Program-made: the position numbers and the translations under genes
Source of the DNA: Acidobacteriaceae bacterium UBA1795
GTDB lineage: Bacteria; Acidobacteriota; Terriglobia; Terriglobales; Acidobacteriaceae
DNA length: 8,492 bases
NCBI GenBank assembly: GCA_002314435.1
Contig: DCFV01000047.1
Span: forward strand, 29,798-38,289
Direction of reading: 5' to 3'
Shown here: positions 1 to 6,401 of the stretch, one piece after another
Position numbering within the stretch: position 1 is the stretch's first letter
How the letters are laid out: every line of letters begins with the position of its first letter
Notes under the pieces: model-generated
The model's database searches: none
The model's input: the letters and a program-made list of their open reading frames with translations, nothing else
Told to the model about the DNA's origin: nothing

Positions 1-524
1 TGGCCGCCGCGGATGTGGAGCATGTCGTGGGTCATATAGGCGCCGGGCACGTAATCGGTGATCATCTGCATGCCTGTAGTGCGGCTGGCGCCGGGGGTCT
101 GGTCGATCTGCTGGCGGGTGATGAGGGTGGTGGGAGTGACGGAGTCAGAGGCAGAGATGGCGGCGGTGGCGGCATCGACGACCACGGTTTGGGTGGTTTG
201 TGCGAGCGCGAGTGGGATGTGGAGGACGGGATTGGTGCCGGAGGCGAGGGTGATCTGTTGCGTGCTGGAGGCAAAGCCGGGAGCGGCGACCTGAAGGTGG
301 TAGACACCGATGGGCACCTGGGCAAGCGCGAAGGCGCCGCGGGCGTCGGTGGGGGTCCGCAGGATAAAGGCTGAATCGGCGGCCTGAAGCGTGATCTGTG
401 CTCCAGCTATCGGGCGGTGCTCGGGATCGTGCACAACGCCGTGAACCGTGGCGAAGACGGTGGCGTGAGCGGAAAGGGATGAGAACAGAATAAGAACCAA
501 AATCAGACGGGAAAGCAAGCGCAT
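1..524 (-). CDS. TonB-dependent outer-membrane receptor, N-terminal part (truncated by window edge)
   Basis: This is the N-terminal 174 residues of an outer-membrane protein that continues past the left edge. Residues 1-21 form a signal peptide (basic MRLLSR, then a Leu/Ile/Val core, ending SAHA). Residues about 26-105 fit a carboxypeptidase-regulatory-like beta-sandwich, with the pattern V-x-G-x-V-x-D at the start, TDARGAFAL near residue 59 and a Y-x-L-x-V-x-A-x-GF motif near 75-84. From about residue 127 the start of a TonB plug domain appears (LITRQQIDQTPG, then LHIRGG at 169-174). Such receptors import a scarce ligand across the outer membrane using TonB energy; the ligand cannot be read here. 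The ATG start is supported by GGAGG at 535-539, ten bases upstream. It lies 113 bases downstream of a small secreted Cys-rich protein on the same strand, so cotranscription is plausible. Oar-like acidobacterial receptors share this architecture. Confidence 0.85.
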   Translation of the reverse strand, partial: MRLLSRLILVLILFSSLSAHATVFATVHGVVHDPEHRPIAGAQITLQAADSAFILRTPTDARGAFALAQVPIGVYHLQVAAPGFASSTQQITLASGTNPVLHIPLALAQTTQTVVVDAATAAISASDSVTPTTLITRQQIDQTPGASRTTGMQMITDYVPGAYMTHDMLHIRGG

Positions 525-637
525 GAAGGAACGGCCTCCGCATGGGGACTGGCGACGTGCGGACCTGCGGCGCGAGGGTAGGCGCTGGCAGTCGCGACGT
601 GCGAGGGGAAGAATCGCCGAGGGGAACCCGGCAAACA

Positions 638-1024
638 CTAGGCGAGAGCGGAAGAGGGAGGGCCGCGGACGGCCGAGGCGTTACGCGGGGAGGTGTGAAG
701 GGCGGAGCGATAGAGAGTTGCGACGCAGACTAGCGTGTTGGCAGCGGAGCAATCAGCTCCTGCGGCGGCGAGCGCATGGATGGGAGAGGTGGCCTGCGAA
801 AGGAAGCCGGGATAGAGCGGGCACTGCGCAGGTGCGGTAAAGGCAGGTGTTTCGGACTCGGCTCGGAGCATCCAGCCGCGCAGGGCGGCGGACATGGCGC
901 AGTGGTGCGCACCGTGAGTGCGGCAGCAGGCGGGCAGACGCGCGTCGTCCTCGGCCTGGAACGTGGCCGCGAGCGGGCCAAAGCCGAAGAACAGGACGAG
1001 CAGGATGGACAGCGCGCGGCGCAT
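638..1024 (-). CDS. Small exported Cys/His-rich protein of unknown function
   Basis: A 128-residue protein that I do not recognise as a named family. Residues 1 to about 20 are a clear signal peptide (MRRALSILLVLFFGFGPLAA), so it is exported to the periplasm or beyond. The mature part holds six cysteines (33, 34, 42, 68, 92, 100) and a dense motif CCRTHGAHHCAM at 33-44, with two adjacent Cys, three His, a third Cys and Met. That set of side chains suggests metal binding (copper or similar) or disulfide bonding, which is inference. Similar short proteins with a CC-x-x-x-G-x-HHC motif seem, from memory, to be common in Acidobacteriota. No good Shine-Dalgarno precedes the ATG. It lies upstream of and in the same direction as the TonB-dependent receptor, and divergent from hom. 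The signal peptide and motif argue that it is real rather than a shadow ORF. Confidence 0.72.
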   Translation of the reverse strand: MRRALSILLVLFFGFGPLAATFQAEDDARLPACCRTHGAHHCAMSAALRGWMLRAESETPAFTAPAQCPLYPGFLSQATSPIHALAAAGADCSAANTLVCVATLYRSALHTSPRNASAVRGPPSSALA

Positions 1025-1107
1025 CTAGGTTTCATGCTACAGGAGGCTCGGAGCGGAGTGCGGTGGTCAGGTATCATCGATGCAATCCCATCTTCATGGG
1101 CCCAAAC

Positions 1108-1112
1108 AAGGA
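1108..1112 (+). promoter_or_regulatory. hom: Ribosome binding site deciding the hom start
   Basis: AAGGA lies four bases before the ATG at 1117, a slightly short spacing. The competing AGGGG at 1164-1168 lies eight bases before the later in-frame ATG at 1177, so the start is not fully settled. Confidence 0.45.
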
Positions 1113-1116
1113 TGCG

Positions 1117-2418
1117 ATGAGCACACAAGAGAAAGCTACGGAGTCGCGGCAGGTTGCCCCGGCAGGGGACGCGCAGATGCGCAGGCCGTTGAAGATTGCG
1201 CTGTTCGGATTTGGCACGGTTGGCAGCTCGGTGGCGCGGATTCTGGTGGAGTCCCAGCCGGAGGAACTGCTGCTGACGCATATCTTCAACCGCACCGTGG
1301 AGCGCAAGCGGGTGGACTGGGTGCCGAAGAGCGTGGTGTGGACCGAGGACGCGGATGCAGTGCTGGCTTCGGATGTCGACGTGGTGGTGGAACTGGCCGG
1401 TGGGCTCGATCCGGCGGGCGCGTGGGTGCGCCGCGCGATTGAAGCGGGCAAGAGCGTGGTTACGGCGAACAAGAAGCTGATCGCCTATCACGGCGTGGAA
1501 CTGGAGCGGCTGGCCGCGGCCACGGGTGGACACCTGAAGTACGGCGCTGCGGTGGCGGGCGGAATTCCGGTGATTCCGGGCTTGGAGCAGGGACTGGCGG
1601 GCGACCGCATCGAGAGCATGCTTGGAATTCTGAACGGCACGTGCAACTTCATCCTGAGTCGGATGGAGACGGGAGCCGAATACGCGACGGTGCTGGCGGC
1701 AGCGCAGGCCAAGGGCTATGCGGAAGCCGATCCGACTGAGGACGTGGGCGGATTTGACGCGCGAGCCAAGCTGGCGATTCTGATGCGGCTGGCGTTGCGC
1801 GTGGTAGTCGATCCGGAAGAAATTGTGCCGCAGGCGATTACGGCGGTGACGGCAGTGGACTTCAGCTACGCGAAGGACTTGGGCTGCACGATCAGGCAGG
1901 TGGCGCGGGCCGAGGAGCGCAACGGCTCGGTGGCTGCGACGGTTGGGCCGATGCTGGTGGACCTTAGTTCGCCGCTCGCGTGGTCGCGGGGCACAGAGAA
2001 CATGGTGGTGTTGACGGGCCAGTATGGCGGGGACGTGGTCTTCTCCGGGCATGGCGCGGGCGGGCATCCGACAGCGGTGGCAGTAGTGAGCGACCTGTTG
2101 GCGCTGGCGCACGGGTCGCGTCGGGTGCAGGTTCCTTCCACGCCGGCGAAGATCGGCGCGGAGTTCGAAGTGCCGCACTATATTCGCTTCCTGGTGGCGG
2201 ACCGGCCTGGCATTGTGGCCGAGATTACCAGGGCGCTCGCCAAGGAGCAGATCAATATTCGCGCCATTGTGCAGAAGGCGGGCTATCCGGCGCATGCGCT
2301 GCCGTTCGTGGTCACCGTGGAGCCGTGCAAGTCTTCTGCGCTGAAGCGGGCGCTGGAGACGATCAACAAAATGGACTGCCTGCTGGAGCAGCCGTTGAAT
2401 CTGCAGATGCTGGAGTAA
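1117..2418 (+). CDS. hom: Homoserine dehydrogenase with C-terminal ACT domain
   Basis: A cytoplasmic enzyme that reduces aspartate semialdehyde to homoserine with NAD(P)H, the branch step to threonine, isoleucine and methionine. The 433 residues match the usual length of the monofunctional ACT-containing form. Residues 25-120 are the Rossmann domain, with GFGTVG at 31-36 and TANKK at 116-120. The catalytic domain follows, with GAAVAGGIP near 143-151, LNGTCNFIL at 172-180 and a YAEADPTEDVGGFDARAK segment at 201-218. Within it E203, D214 and K218 keep the spacing of the family's catalytic Glu, Asp and Lys. Residues 355-402 are an ACT domain (ADRPGIVAEI at 361-370), probably sensing threonine. 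I chose the ATG at 1117 because AAGGA lies at 1108-1112. An in-frame ATG at 1177 (413 residues, AGGGG upstream) is also possible, and one at 1096 is less likely. The open frame extends back to 847, but that part overlaps the exported protein on the other strand and reads as non-coding. Confidence 0.96.
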   Translation: MSTQEKATESRQVAPAGDAQMRRPLKIALFGFGTVGSSVARILVESQPEELLLTHIFNRTVERKRVDWVPKSVVWTEDADAVLASDVDVVVELAGGLDPAGAWVRRAIEAGKSVVTANKKLIAYHGVELERLAAATGGHLKYGAAVAGGIPVIPGLEQGLAGDRIESMLGILNGTCNFILSRMETGAEYATVLAAAQAKGYAEADPTEDVGGFDARAKLAILMRLALRVVVDPEEIVPQAITAVTAVDFSYAKDLGCTIRQVARAEERNGSVAATVGPMLVDLSSPLAWSRGTENMVVLTGQYGGDVVFSGHGAGGHPTAVAVVSDLLALAHGSRRVQVPSTPAKIGAEFEVPHYIRFLVADRPGIVAEITRALAKEQINIRAIVQKAGYPAHALPFVVTVEPCKSSALKRALETINKMDCLLEQPLNLQMLE

Positions 2419-2455
2419 GCGGCTTCAGGGATCAGGTTTCAAGGGGCAATGGGTC

Positions 2456-2464
2456 AGGTGGAGG
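2456..2464 (+). promoter_or_regulatory. Ribosome binding site deciding the GTG start of the Cys/His protein
   Basis: AGGTGGAGG contains two overlapping Shine-Dalgarno-like cores. GGAGG (2460-2464) ends four bases before the GTG and AGGTG (2456-2460) eight bases before it. It is the only purine-rich site in the 50-base gap after hom and fixes the GTG as the likely start. Confidence 0.55.
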
Positions 2465-2468
2465 CGAA

Positions 2469-2687
2469 GTGAAGGACACGATCTATCGATGTGAGATTTG
2501 TGGGACGGAGAGCGACGAGGAGAACCCGGCGCGCTGGATCGCGATCCATTGCAACGACGCACACCTGACGGTGTTCAAGTGGACAACCGAAGCGGCAGAA
2601 GCGCCGGGGGCGCGGCACTACTGCGGCGAGGCGCACGCACAGGTGTACATCAGCAGGTGGTTCGAGTCGTACTGCGGCGGCCGCTGA
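2469..2687 (+). CDS. Small Cys/His protein, possible zinc-ribbon, unknown function
   Basis: A 72-residue cytoplasmic protein without signal peptide or membrane segment; I know no named family for it. It opens with YRCEICGTES, a CxxC knuckle at residues 8 and 11, followed by HCNDAH at 27-32, then HYCGEAHAQVYISRW in the second half and a last Cys near the C-terminus. Paired Cys and His sites suggest a structural zinc site, which is inference. The start is GTG at 2469, behind AGGTGGAGG at 2456-2464; no ATG in this frame gives a sensible alternative, because the frame otherwise opens far inside hom. It follows hom by 50 bases on the same strand, so it may be cotranscribed, and it converges with the LacI gene, whose stop lies only 3 bases away. 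The residue pattern makes a shadow ORF unlikely. Confidence 0.72.
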   Translation: MKDTIYRCEICGTESDEENPARWIAIHCNDAHLTVFKWTTEAAEAPGARHYCGEAHAQVYISRWFESYCGGR

Positions 2688-2690
2688 AGG

Positions 2691-3764
2691 TCAGGCCTTG
2701 GGCGCGGGGCCGGTTGACTCGCGAATGACGAGCTCGGGTGCGACTACGATTTCGTTGGGAAACTGCTTTTCGCGGTCGGCGATTCGTTCGAGCAGTACCT
2801 GGGCGCCGCGCTTGCCCATTTCGAATAGTGGCTGGCGGACGGTGGTGAGTGAAGGCGTGTAGTAAGCGGCGGAGAGAATGTCGTCGAAACCCACGACCGA
2901 AACGTCACCAGGCACAGACAATCCCGCTTCTTTGAGTGCACGAATGGCGCCGATGGCGGCAATGTCGTTGAAGCAGAAGATGGCAGTGAAGTCGCGCGTT
3001 TTTTCAAGCAGCGCGTGCATGGGCTTGTAGCCTATCTCGGGGGCCATGGGGTGTGCGCCGGTCTTAAGCGACCAGCCTGCGGCGGCGTCGATGCGGACCA
3101 CGTGGGCGGGATCGATTTGAAGACCAATCTCGCGGGCCACCTGCTGAATGCTCTCCCAGCGGAATTCGGAGTCGGGAATAGCGCGTGGGCCGCGCATGAA
3201 AGCGATGCTGCGGTGGCCGAGTTGGTGGAGATGGCGCAGGGCCTGCTCGACGGCAGAGTGGTGGTCGAGAACGATGTTGGTCACGCTGGCGCCGCCGCTG
3301 TGACCGGAGATGGAGACGACGGGTACGGGAACGTCGATACGGTCGGCGGGGGTATTGAGCAGCAGAAAGCCGTCGACGGCGCGTTCGACGAGCATGCGCG
3401 GATACTGCTCGATGAGTTCGCGCTTCCAGTCGTGGCAGGCGGTGAAGTAGAAGTAGTGGGCGCGGGTGAGCTCTTCGACGACGCCGCTCATGACGCGGGT
3501 GAAGTAGCCCTCGCTAAGGTCCGGCGCGAGCACGCCGACGCTCATGGAGCGACTCTGGCGCAGGGAGCGGGCAAAGTAGTTTGGCCGGTAGTTGAGTCTG
3601 CGCGCAGCCTCAGTGACGCGGTTGCGCGTTTCCTGGGGAATGGATTTTGCCGAAGGCGAGTTATTGAGGACCAGCGAGACGGTCGTCTGCGAGAGCTCGA
3701 GATGCTCGGCCAGCATGCGCAGGTTGACGTGCCCTGGCGGGGTCGGAGCTTTTCCCTTGGCCAT
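2691..3764 (-). CDS. LacI-family transcriptional regulator
   Basis: A cytoplasmic DNA-binding regulator of 357 residues, within the usual 330-360 for LacI/GalR proteins. Residues 13-36 form the helix-turn-helix (LRMLAEHLELSQTTVSLVLN), followed by the hinge region RLNYRPNYFARSL at 56-68. The rest is a periplasmic-binding-protein-like sensor: VGVLAPDLSEGYF at 77-88, LDHHSAVEQALRHL near 166-179, FCFNDIAAIGA at 263-273 and the hallmark VGFDD at 291-295. The ligand is probably a sugar and cannot be read from sequence. The gene lies 74 bases downstream of a GH78 rhamnosidase on the same strand, so a role in rhamnoside use is a reasonable inference. I chose the ATG at 3764 because it gives a normal LacI N-terminus. 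A GTG at 3803 would add 13 residues, but it sits in the centre of a perfect inverted repeat. Neither start has a good Shine-Dalgarno sequence. Confidence 0.94.
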   Translation of the reverse strand: MAKGKAPTPPGHVNLRMLAEHLELSQTTVSLVLNNSPSAKSIPQETRNRVTEAARRLNYRPNYFARSLRQSRSMSVGVLAPDLSEGYFTRVMSGVVEELTRAHYFYFTACHDWKRELIEQYPRMLVERAVDGFLLLNTPADRIDVPVPVVSISGHSGGASVTNIVLDHHSAVEQALRHLHQLGHRSIAFMRGPRAIPDSEFRWESIQQVAREIGLQIDPAHVVRIDAAAGWSLKTGAHPMAPEIGYKPMHALLEKTRDFTAIFCFNDIAAIGAIRALKEAGLSVPGDVSVVGFDDILSAAYYTPSLTTVRQPLFEMGKRGAQVLLERIADREKQFPNEIVVAPELVIRESTGPAPKA

Positions 3765-3788
3765 GAAGGAGTTGTACCACGTTTGACG

Positions 3789-3817
3789 GCTACCGGGAAA
3801 CACTGTTTCCCGGTAGC
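3789..3817. promoter_or_regulatory. Perfect 13-base inverted repeat, candidate LacI operator
   Basis: The arm GCTACCGGGAAAC (3789-3801) and its exact complement (3805-3817) flank the three bases ACT. The site lies 24 bases upstream of the LacI ATG and 21 bases past the rhamnosidase stop. A self-regulatory operator for the LacI protein is the favoured reading. In RNA it would fold into a strong hairpin with a three-base loop, so it could instead end or stabilise the rhamnosidase transcript; however, no T-run follows on either strand, so it is not a normal intrinsic terminator. Most LacI operators have a central CG or a single central base, which this one lacks. No second copy was seen in the window. 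Confidence 0.6.
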
Positions 3818-3838
3818 TAATTCGATTCGCTAACAGGT

Positions 3839-6253
3839 TTACGGCGCTGTCTGGGGTGCGGTGAGGTGGTTGGCGCCGGGGTGCAAAGGCTGGGTTTTGC
3901 CGCGGAAGACAAAGCTGCCAGAGAGGCCGTCGGGAAGGACGATATCAGCGTCGAGAGCGCTGCCTCGGCGCGTGTACGCGACTGTGATGAGCCCGGCGGG
4001 ATGGGGAAAGCTGGTGCGCAGAGTTGGCAGGCTGCCGAGGTGAGGCGCGATGCGAACTGTGGCGAAGCCGGGACTGGAGGGCTGGATGCCGGCGACGAGT
4101 GTGAGCAGGTCGTAGATGGGGTGCGCGGACCAGGCGTGGGAGTCTGAACGGGTGTCGCCGGGCTGCTCGGGCCAGGTGGAGAAGTGGAGCGGGAGCAGGT
4201 CACGCCAGGGCTTGAGCGAGTCGAGATAGGCGTCAGCCATGCCGGCGTGGTCGAGGGCGCGTGCAAGGTAGAAGCGGAAGTAGTGGGACGCGCTGAGGAT
4301 ACCGTCTGGCGTGGTGCCGGGTTCGATGGATATGACTTTCTTGAGTACGGCGGGCTGGCTGGCCACGGGAATCACGTCATAGAGGACGGCGAGGAAGTTG
4401 GCCTGCTGGCTGAAGACTTTCTGATCGGGGTTGTCGGCTAGAAGTCCGCGGGCGGGGTTCCAGCACTTTGCATAGATGGCTGAGCGGACGCGCATGGCAC
4501 GGGTGCGGTTGCGCTGGGCGAGGACTGGATCGCCGAGGGCGTGTTCGAGGTCGGCAGCCTGGTCGAGCGCGCCGAGGTAGTGCAGCGTGGTGATGCAGGA
4601 CTCGCCATGTGCATCGTAGGTGGGAGTTTCGCCGGAGTTGACCCAGTCAACGAAGCTCCACCAAGGCACTTGGCGCAGCAGGCCGTCGGACTGTTCGTAG
4701 CCTGAGAACCAACCCAGAACGCCGCGGACGCCGGGCAGTGCGGATCGGGCGGGCGCAGAATCTGGGCGATACATCCACCAGTCGTGGAGCATGCCGATCC
4801 AGAGCAATGAAAACGTGGGGATGGTCTGAGGGAGCGAACTGGGATAACGGCTGCGAGTGAGACCATCGGGCGAGCGGGATGCGTCAAAGGCTTCAAGGGC
4901 CTGGCGAGCGAGGCGGTCGTCGCCCGCGACGGCGTACGAGATGAGTGCCTGGATACGCGTGTCGCCGATGTACTGGAGTTGCTCGTAGTAGGGCGTGTCC
5001 ATGTACGTCTCATGCGCGTCGAGCCGGGCGGTGCGCCAACTGATATGCCAGATCTGATCAAGGGCGGGATCGTGCGCGTCGAAGGTGGCGCGCTGGGCGA
5101 AGGGGTAGGCCGTGAAGTTGGCAGTCAGCGACTCGAGCGTGAGCGGCTCGGCGGAGGTGGTGATGTCGAGATCAAGATAGCGCCATGTGCGCCACCACAG
5201 AGGCTCAAAGACGCGATGCGCGCTGCCGTCGGGCAGAAAGCTGTCGGTTAGGCCGAGGGCCGTGCGAGCGGCGAATTCGTCGCGGTCGCCCTTGTGCTGG
5301 TCCTTGTCGTAGAGGGCTTCAGAGTATGTGAGGACGATGTGTGCACCTTTGCCGCCGGAGACAGTGAGTTGCGGGTAGGCGGTGGTGAGGGTTCTGCGAT
5401 CGAGGAGAAGGTGGACGTGGACGCCGGGAGGCAGTGTCGCGGAGGCCTTGGGAAAGTTCGCGAGACCGGATTGCTCGCTACCGTTGTTGTCCACGCGCAC
5501 CACTTCGCCTGCGGCGGTCGGGGTGAGCTCCATGTGCGGGAGGGCGTCGGGCACGAGCGCCCAAGGATTGTCGCCGGTAGTATCGGCGGAATGGGCCTGA
5601 TTGACGCCGGCGTAGATGCTGTCGCGCATGGGGGAGGCTGCGGGGACCCAGTTGGGGCCGGGAGAGGCTGAGTTCCACGCCCAGTCGTAGCGGGCGGCGT
5701 CGATCTGTTCGCCGGGACCGGCGGCCATGTAGGTTTGGATGGTCACGGTGGAGCGGTCGAGCGGGCTCTGGCCGGGTTCTTTTTCGACGAACCAGCCTTT
5801 GGGAGTGCTGATGTCGGCTGCACCGGTGGCTTCACTTTCAAGCAGGAATGCGGTGCGGTCGCTCATCTGAGCGATGGGTGCGAAGACGCCGAAGCTCCAG
5901 ACGGTGGCGGTGATGAGGTTCGAGCCGGACTGAAGGAACGGTGCCAAGTCGTAGCGCTCGTAACGCCAGTGGGCCAAGTCGCCGCGCGCAGGTCCGTCGC
6001 CCACGCGGCGGCCGTTGACGAAGAGAATGAAGCGGTTATCGGCGCTGACGCGGACGATATAGTGCGAGGGGACCGTATCGAGCGAAAGCGTGTGGCGGAA
6101 GTGCAGGACGACGGGCTCGCGCAGTGGAACAGAGGGGTGGGTGATCCAGGCGGCATGCCAGTCGCGATGAGGTGGGTCAGATGCAGGGGCATTTTGTGCG
6201 AGGGCAGCGATGGGGGCGAAGAAAATGCAAAGAGCAAGAACGACTGGACGCAT
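3839..6253 (-). CDS. Secreted alpha-L-rhamnosidase, glycoside hydrolase family 78
   Basis: An exported enzyme of 804 residues expected to hydrolyse terminal alpha-L-rhamnose from glycosides or polysaccharides. A signal peptide occupies residues 1-19 (MRPVVLALCIFFAPIAALA). Next come beta-rich N-terminal domains of the Bac_rhamnosid type (VNGRRVGDGPARGD near 80-92; FEPLWWRTWRYLDL near 349-362). The (alpha/alpha)6 catalytic barrel spans about 390-710, and a C-terminal beta domain ends the protein. DTPYYEQLQYIGD at 419-431 carries D419, E424 and D431 at the same spacing as the Asp/Glu/Asp triad of Bacillus GL1 RhaB, recalled as 567, 572 and 579. E696 in TWPEQPGD is the candidate general base. RSDSHAWSAHP at 702-712 is also typical. 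The ATG at 6253 is chosen because it places the signal peptide at the start and has GGAG seven bases upstream; an ATG at 6334 would add 27 residues before it. LacI lies downstream and pstC is divergent. Confidence 0.92.
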   Translation of the reverse strand: MRPVVLALCIFFAPIAALAQNAPASDPPHRDWHAAWITHPSVPLREPVVLHFRHTLSLDTVPSHYIVRVSADNRFILFVNGRRVGDGPARGDLAHWRYERYDLAPFLQSGSNLITATVWSFGVFAPIAQMSDRTAFLLESEATGAADISTPKGWFVEKEPGQSPLDRSTVTIQTYMAAGPGEQIDAARYDWAWNSASPGPNWVPAASPMRDSIYAGVNQAHSADTTGDNPWALVPDALPHMELTPTAAGEVVRVDNNGSEQSGLANFPKASATLPPGVHVHLLLDRRTLTTAYPQLTVSGGKGAHIVLTYSEALYDKDQHKGDRDEFAARTALGLTDSFLPDGSAHRVFEPLWWRTWRYLDLDITTSAEPLTLESLTANFTAYPFAQRATFDAHDPALDQIWHISWRTARLDAHETYMDTPYYEQLQYIGDTRIQALISYAVAGDDRLARQALEAFDASRSPDGLTRSRYPSSLPQTIPTFSLLWIGMLHDWWMYRPDSAPARSALPGVRGVLGWFSGYEQSDGLLRQVPWWSFVDWVNSGETPTYDAHGESCITTLHYLGALDQAADLEHALGDPVLAQRNRTRAMRVRSAIYAKCWNPARGLLADNPDQKVFSQQANFLAVLYDVIPVASQPAVLKKVISIEPGTTPDGILSASHYFRFYLARALDHAGMADAYLDSLKPWRDLLPLHFSTWPEQPGDTRSDSHAWSAHPIYDLLTLVAGIQPSSPGFATVRIAPHLGSLPTLRTSFPHPAGLITVAYTRRGSALDADIVLPDGLSGSFVFRGKTQPLHPGANHLTAPQTAP

Positions 6254-6260
6254 GAGGAAA

Positions 6261-6264
6261 CTCC
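6261..6264 (-). promoter_or_regulatory. Ribosome binding site deciding the rhamnosidase start
   Basis: On the minus strand GGAG lies seven bases before the ATG at 6253. This favours that start over the upstream in-frame ATG at 6334 and agrees with the signal peptide beginning directly at 6253. Confidence 0.6.
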
Positions 6265-6324
6265 GCTTGGCAATCGCCACCAAGGTTAACGGATGCGAGG
6301 GCTGGACGTGCGCATTTTTCGCCG

Positions 6325-6365
6325 CTGTATGCATCTGATTTCGCGGGCCTGTAACCTTCTGTTCA
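6325..6365 (+). promoter_or_regulatory. Possible degenerate PHO-box-like repeats upstream of pstC
   Basis: In the 148-base divergent region 6254-6401, CTG-type words occur in two pairs: CTGTATG (6325) with CTGATTT (6335), and CTGTAAC (6349) with CTGTTCA (6359). Direct CTGT repeats before a pst operon recall the PhoB box. The repeat here is 10 bases rather than the usual 11 and only partly matches the consensus, so this is a weak call. The rest of the region must hold promoters for both pstC and the rhamnosidase, but no convincing -35/-10 pair was found. Confidence 0.2.
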
Positions 6366-6386
6366 TCTTTGCCCGTTAGCCTTGAG

Positions 6387-6393
6387 AAGGTGA
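6387..6393 (+). promoter_or_regulatory. pstC: Ribosome binding site deciding the pstC start
   Basis: AAGGTGA lies eight bases before the GTG at 6402. The upstream in-frame TTG at 6369 has no purine-rich site before it, so this element favours the shorter PstC. Confidence 0.55.
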
Positions 6394-6401
6394 CCGTCCA
6401 C

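Noticed and set aside
15..374. Gly/Asp-rich open frame on the plus strand opposite the TonB receptor
   Set aside because: Low-complexity composition; the minus strand encodes a signal peptide plus a receptor domain.
552..603. Ten-base direct repeat GCGACGTGCG (552-561 and 594-603)
   Set aside because: Short, GC-rich and only two copies in a non-coding gap; probably chance.
847..1116. Upstream extension of the hom reading frame
   Set aside because: The translation is Arg-rich, overlaps the exported protein on the other strand and would make Hom about 90 residues too long.
730..2295. Long 521-codon open frame on the minus strand
   Set aside because: It lies opposite hom and gives an Arg/His-rich low-complexity translation with no domain; it is a shadow of a GC-rich gene.
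3789..3817. Reading the inverted repeat as an intrinsic terminator
   Set aside because: The stem is strong, but no T-run follows it on either strand.
3015..3833. 272-codon open frame on the plus strand opposite LacI
   Set aside because: It is a Gly/Val/Asp-rich mirror of the LacI codons with no recognisable domain, while LacI is unambiguous.
6261..6285. Short imperfect inverted repeat (CTTGG ... CCAAG) upstream of the rhamnosidase
   Set aside because: Five-base arms with a nine-base spacer are expected by chance, and the site overlaps the ribosome-binding region.
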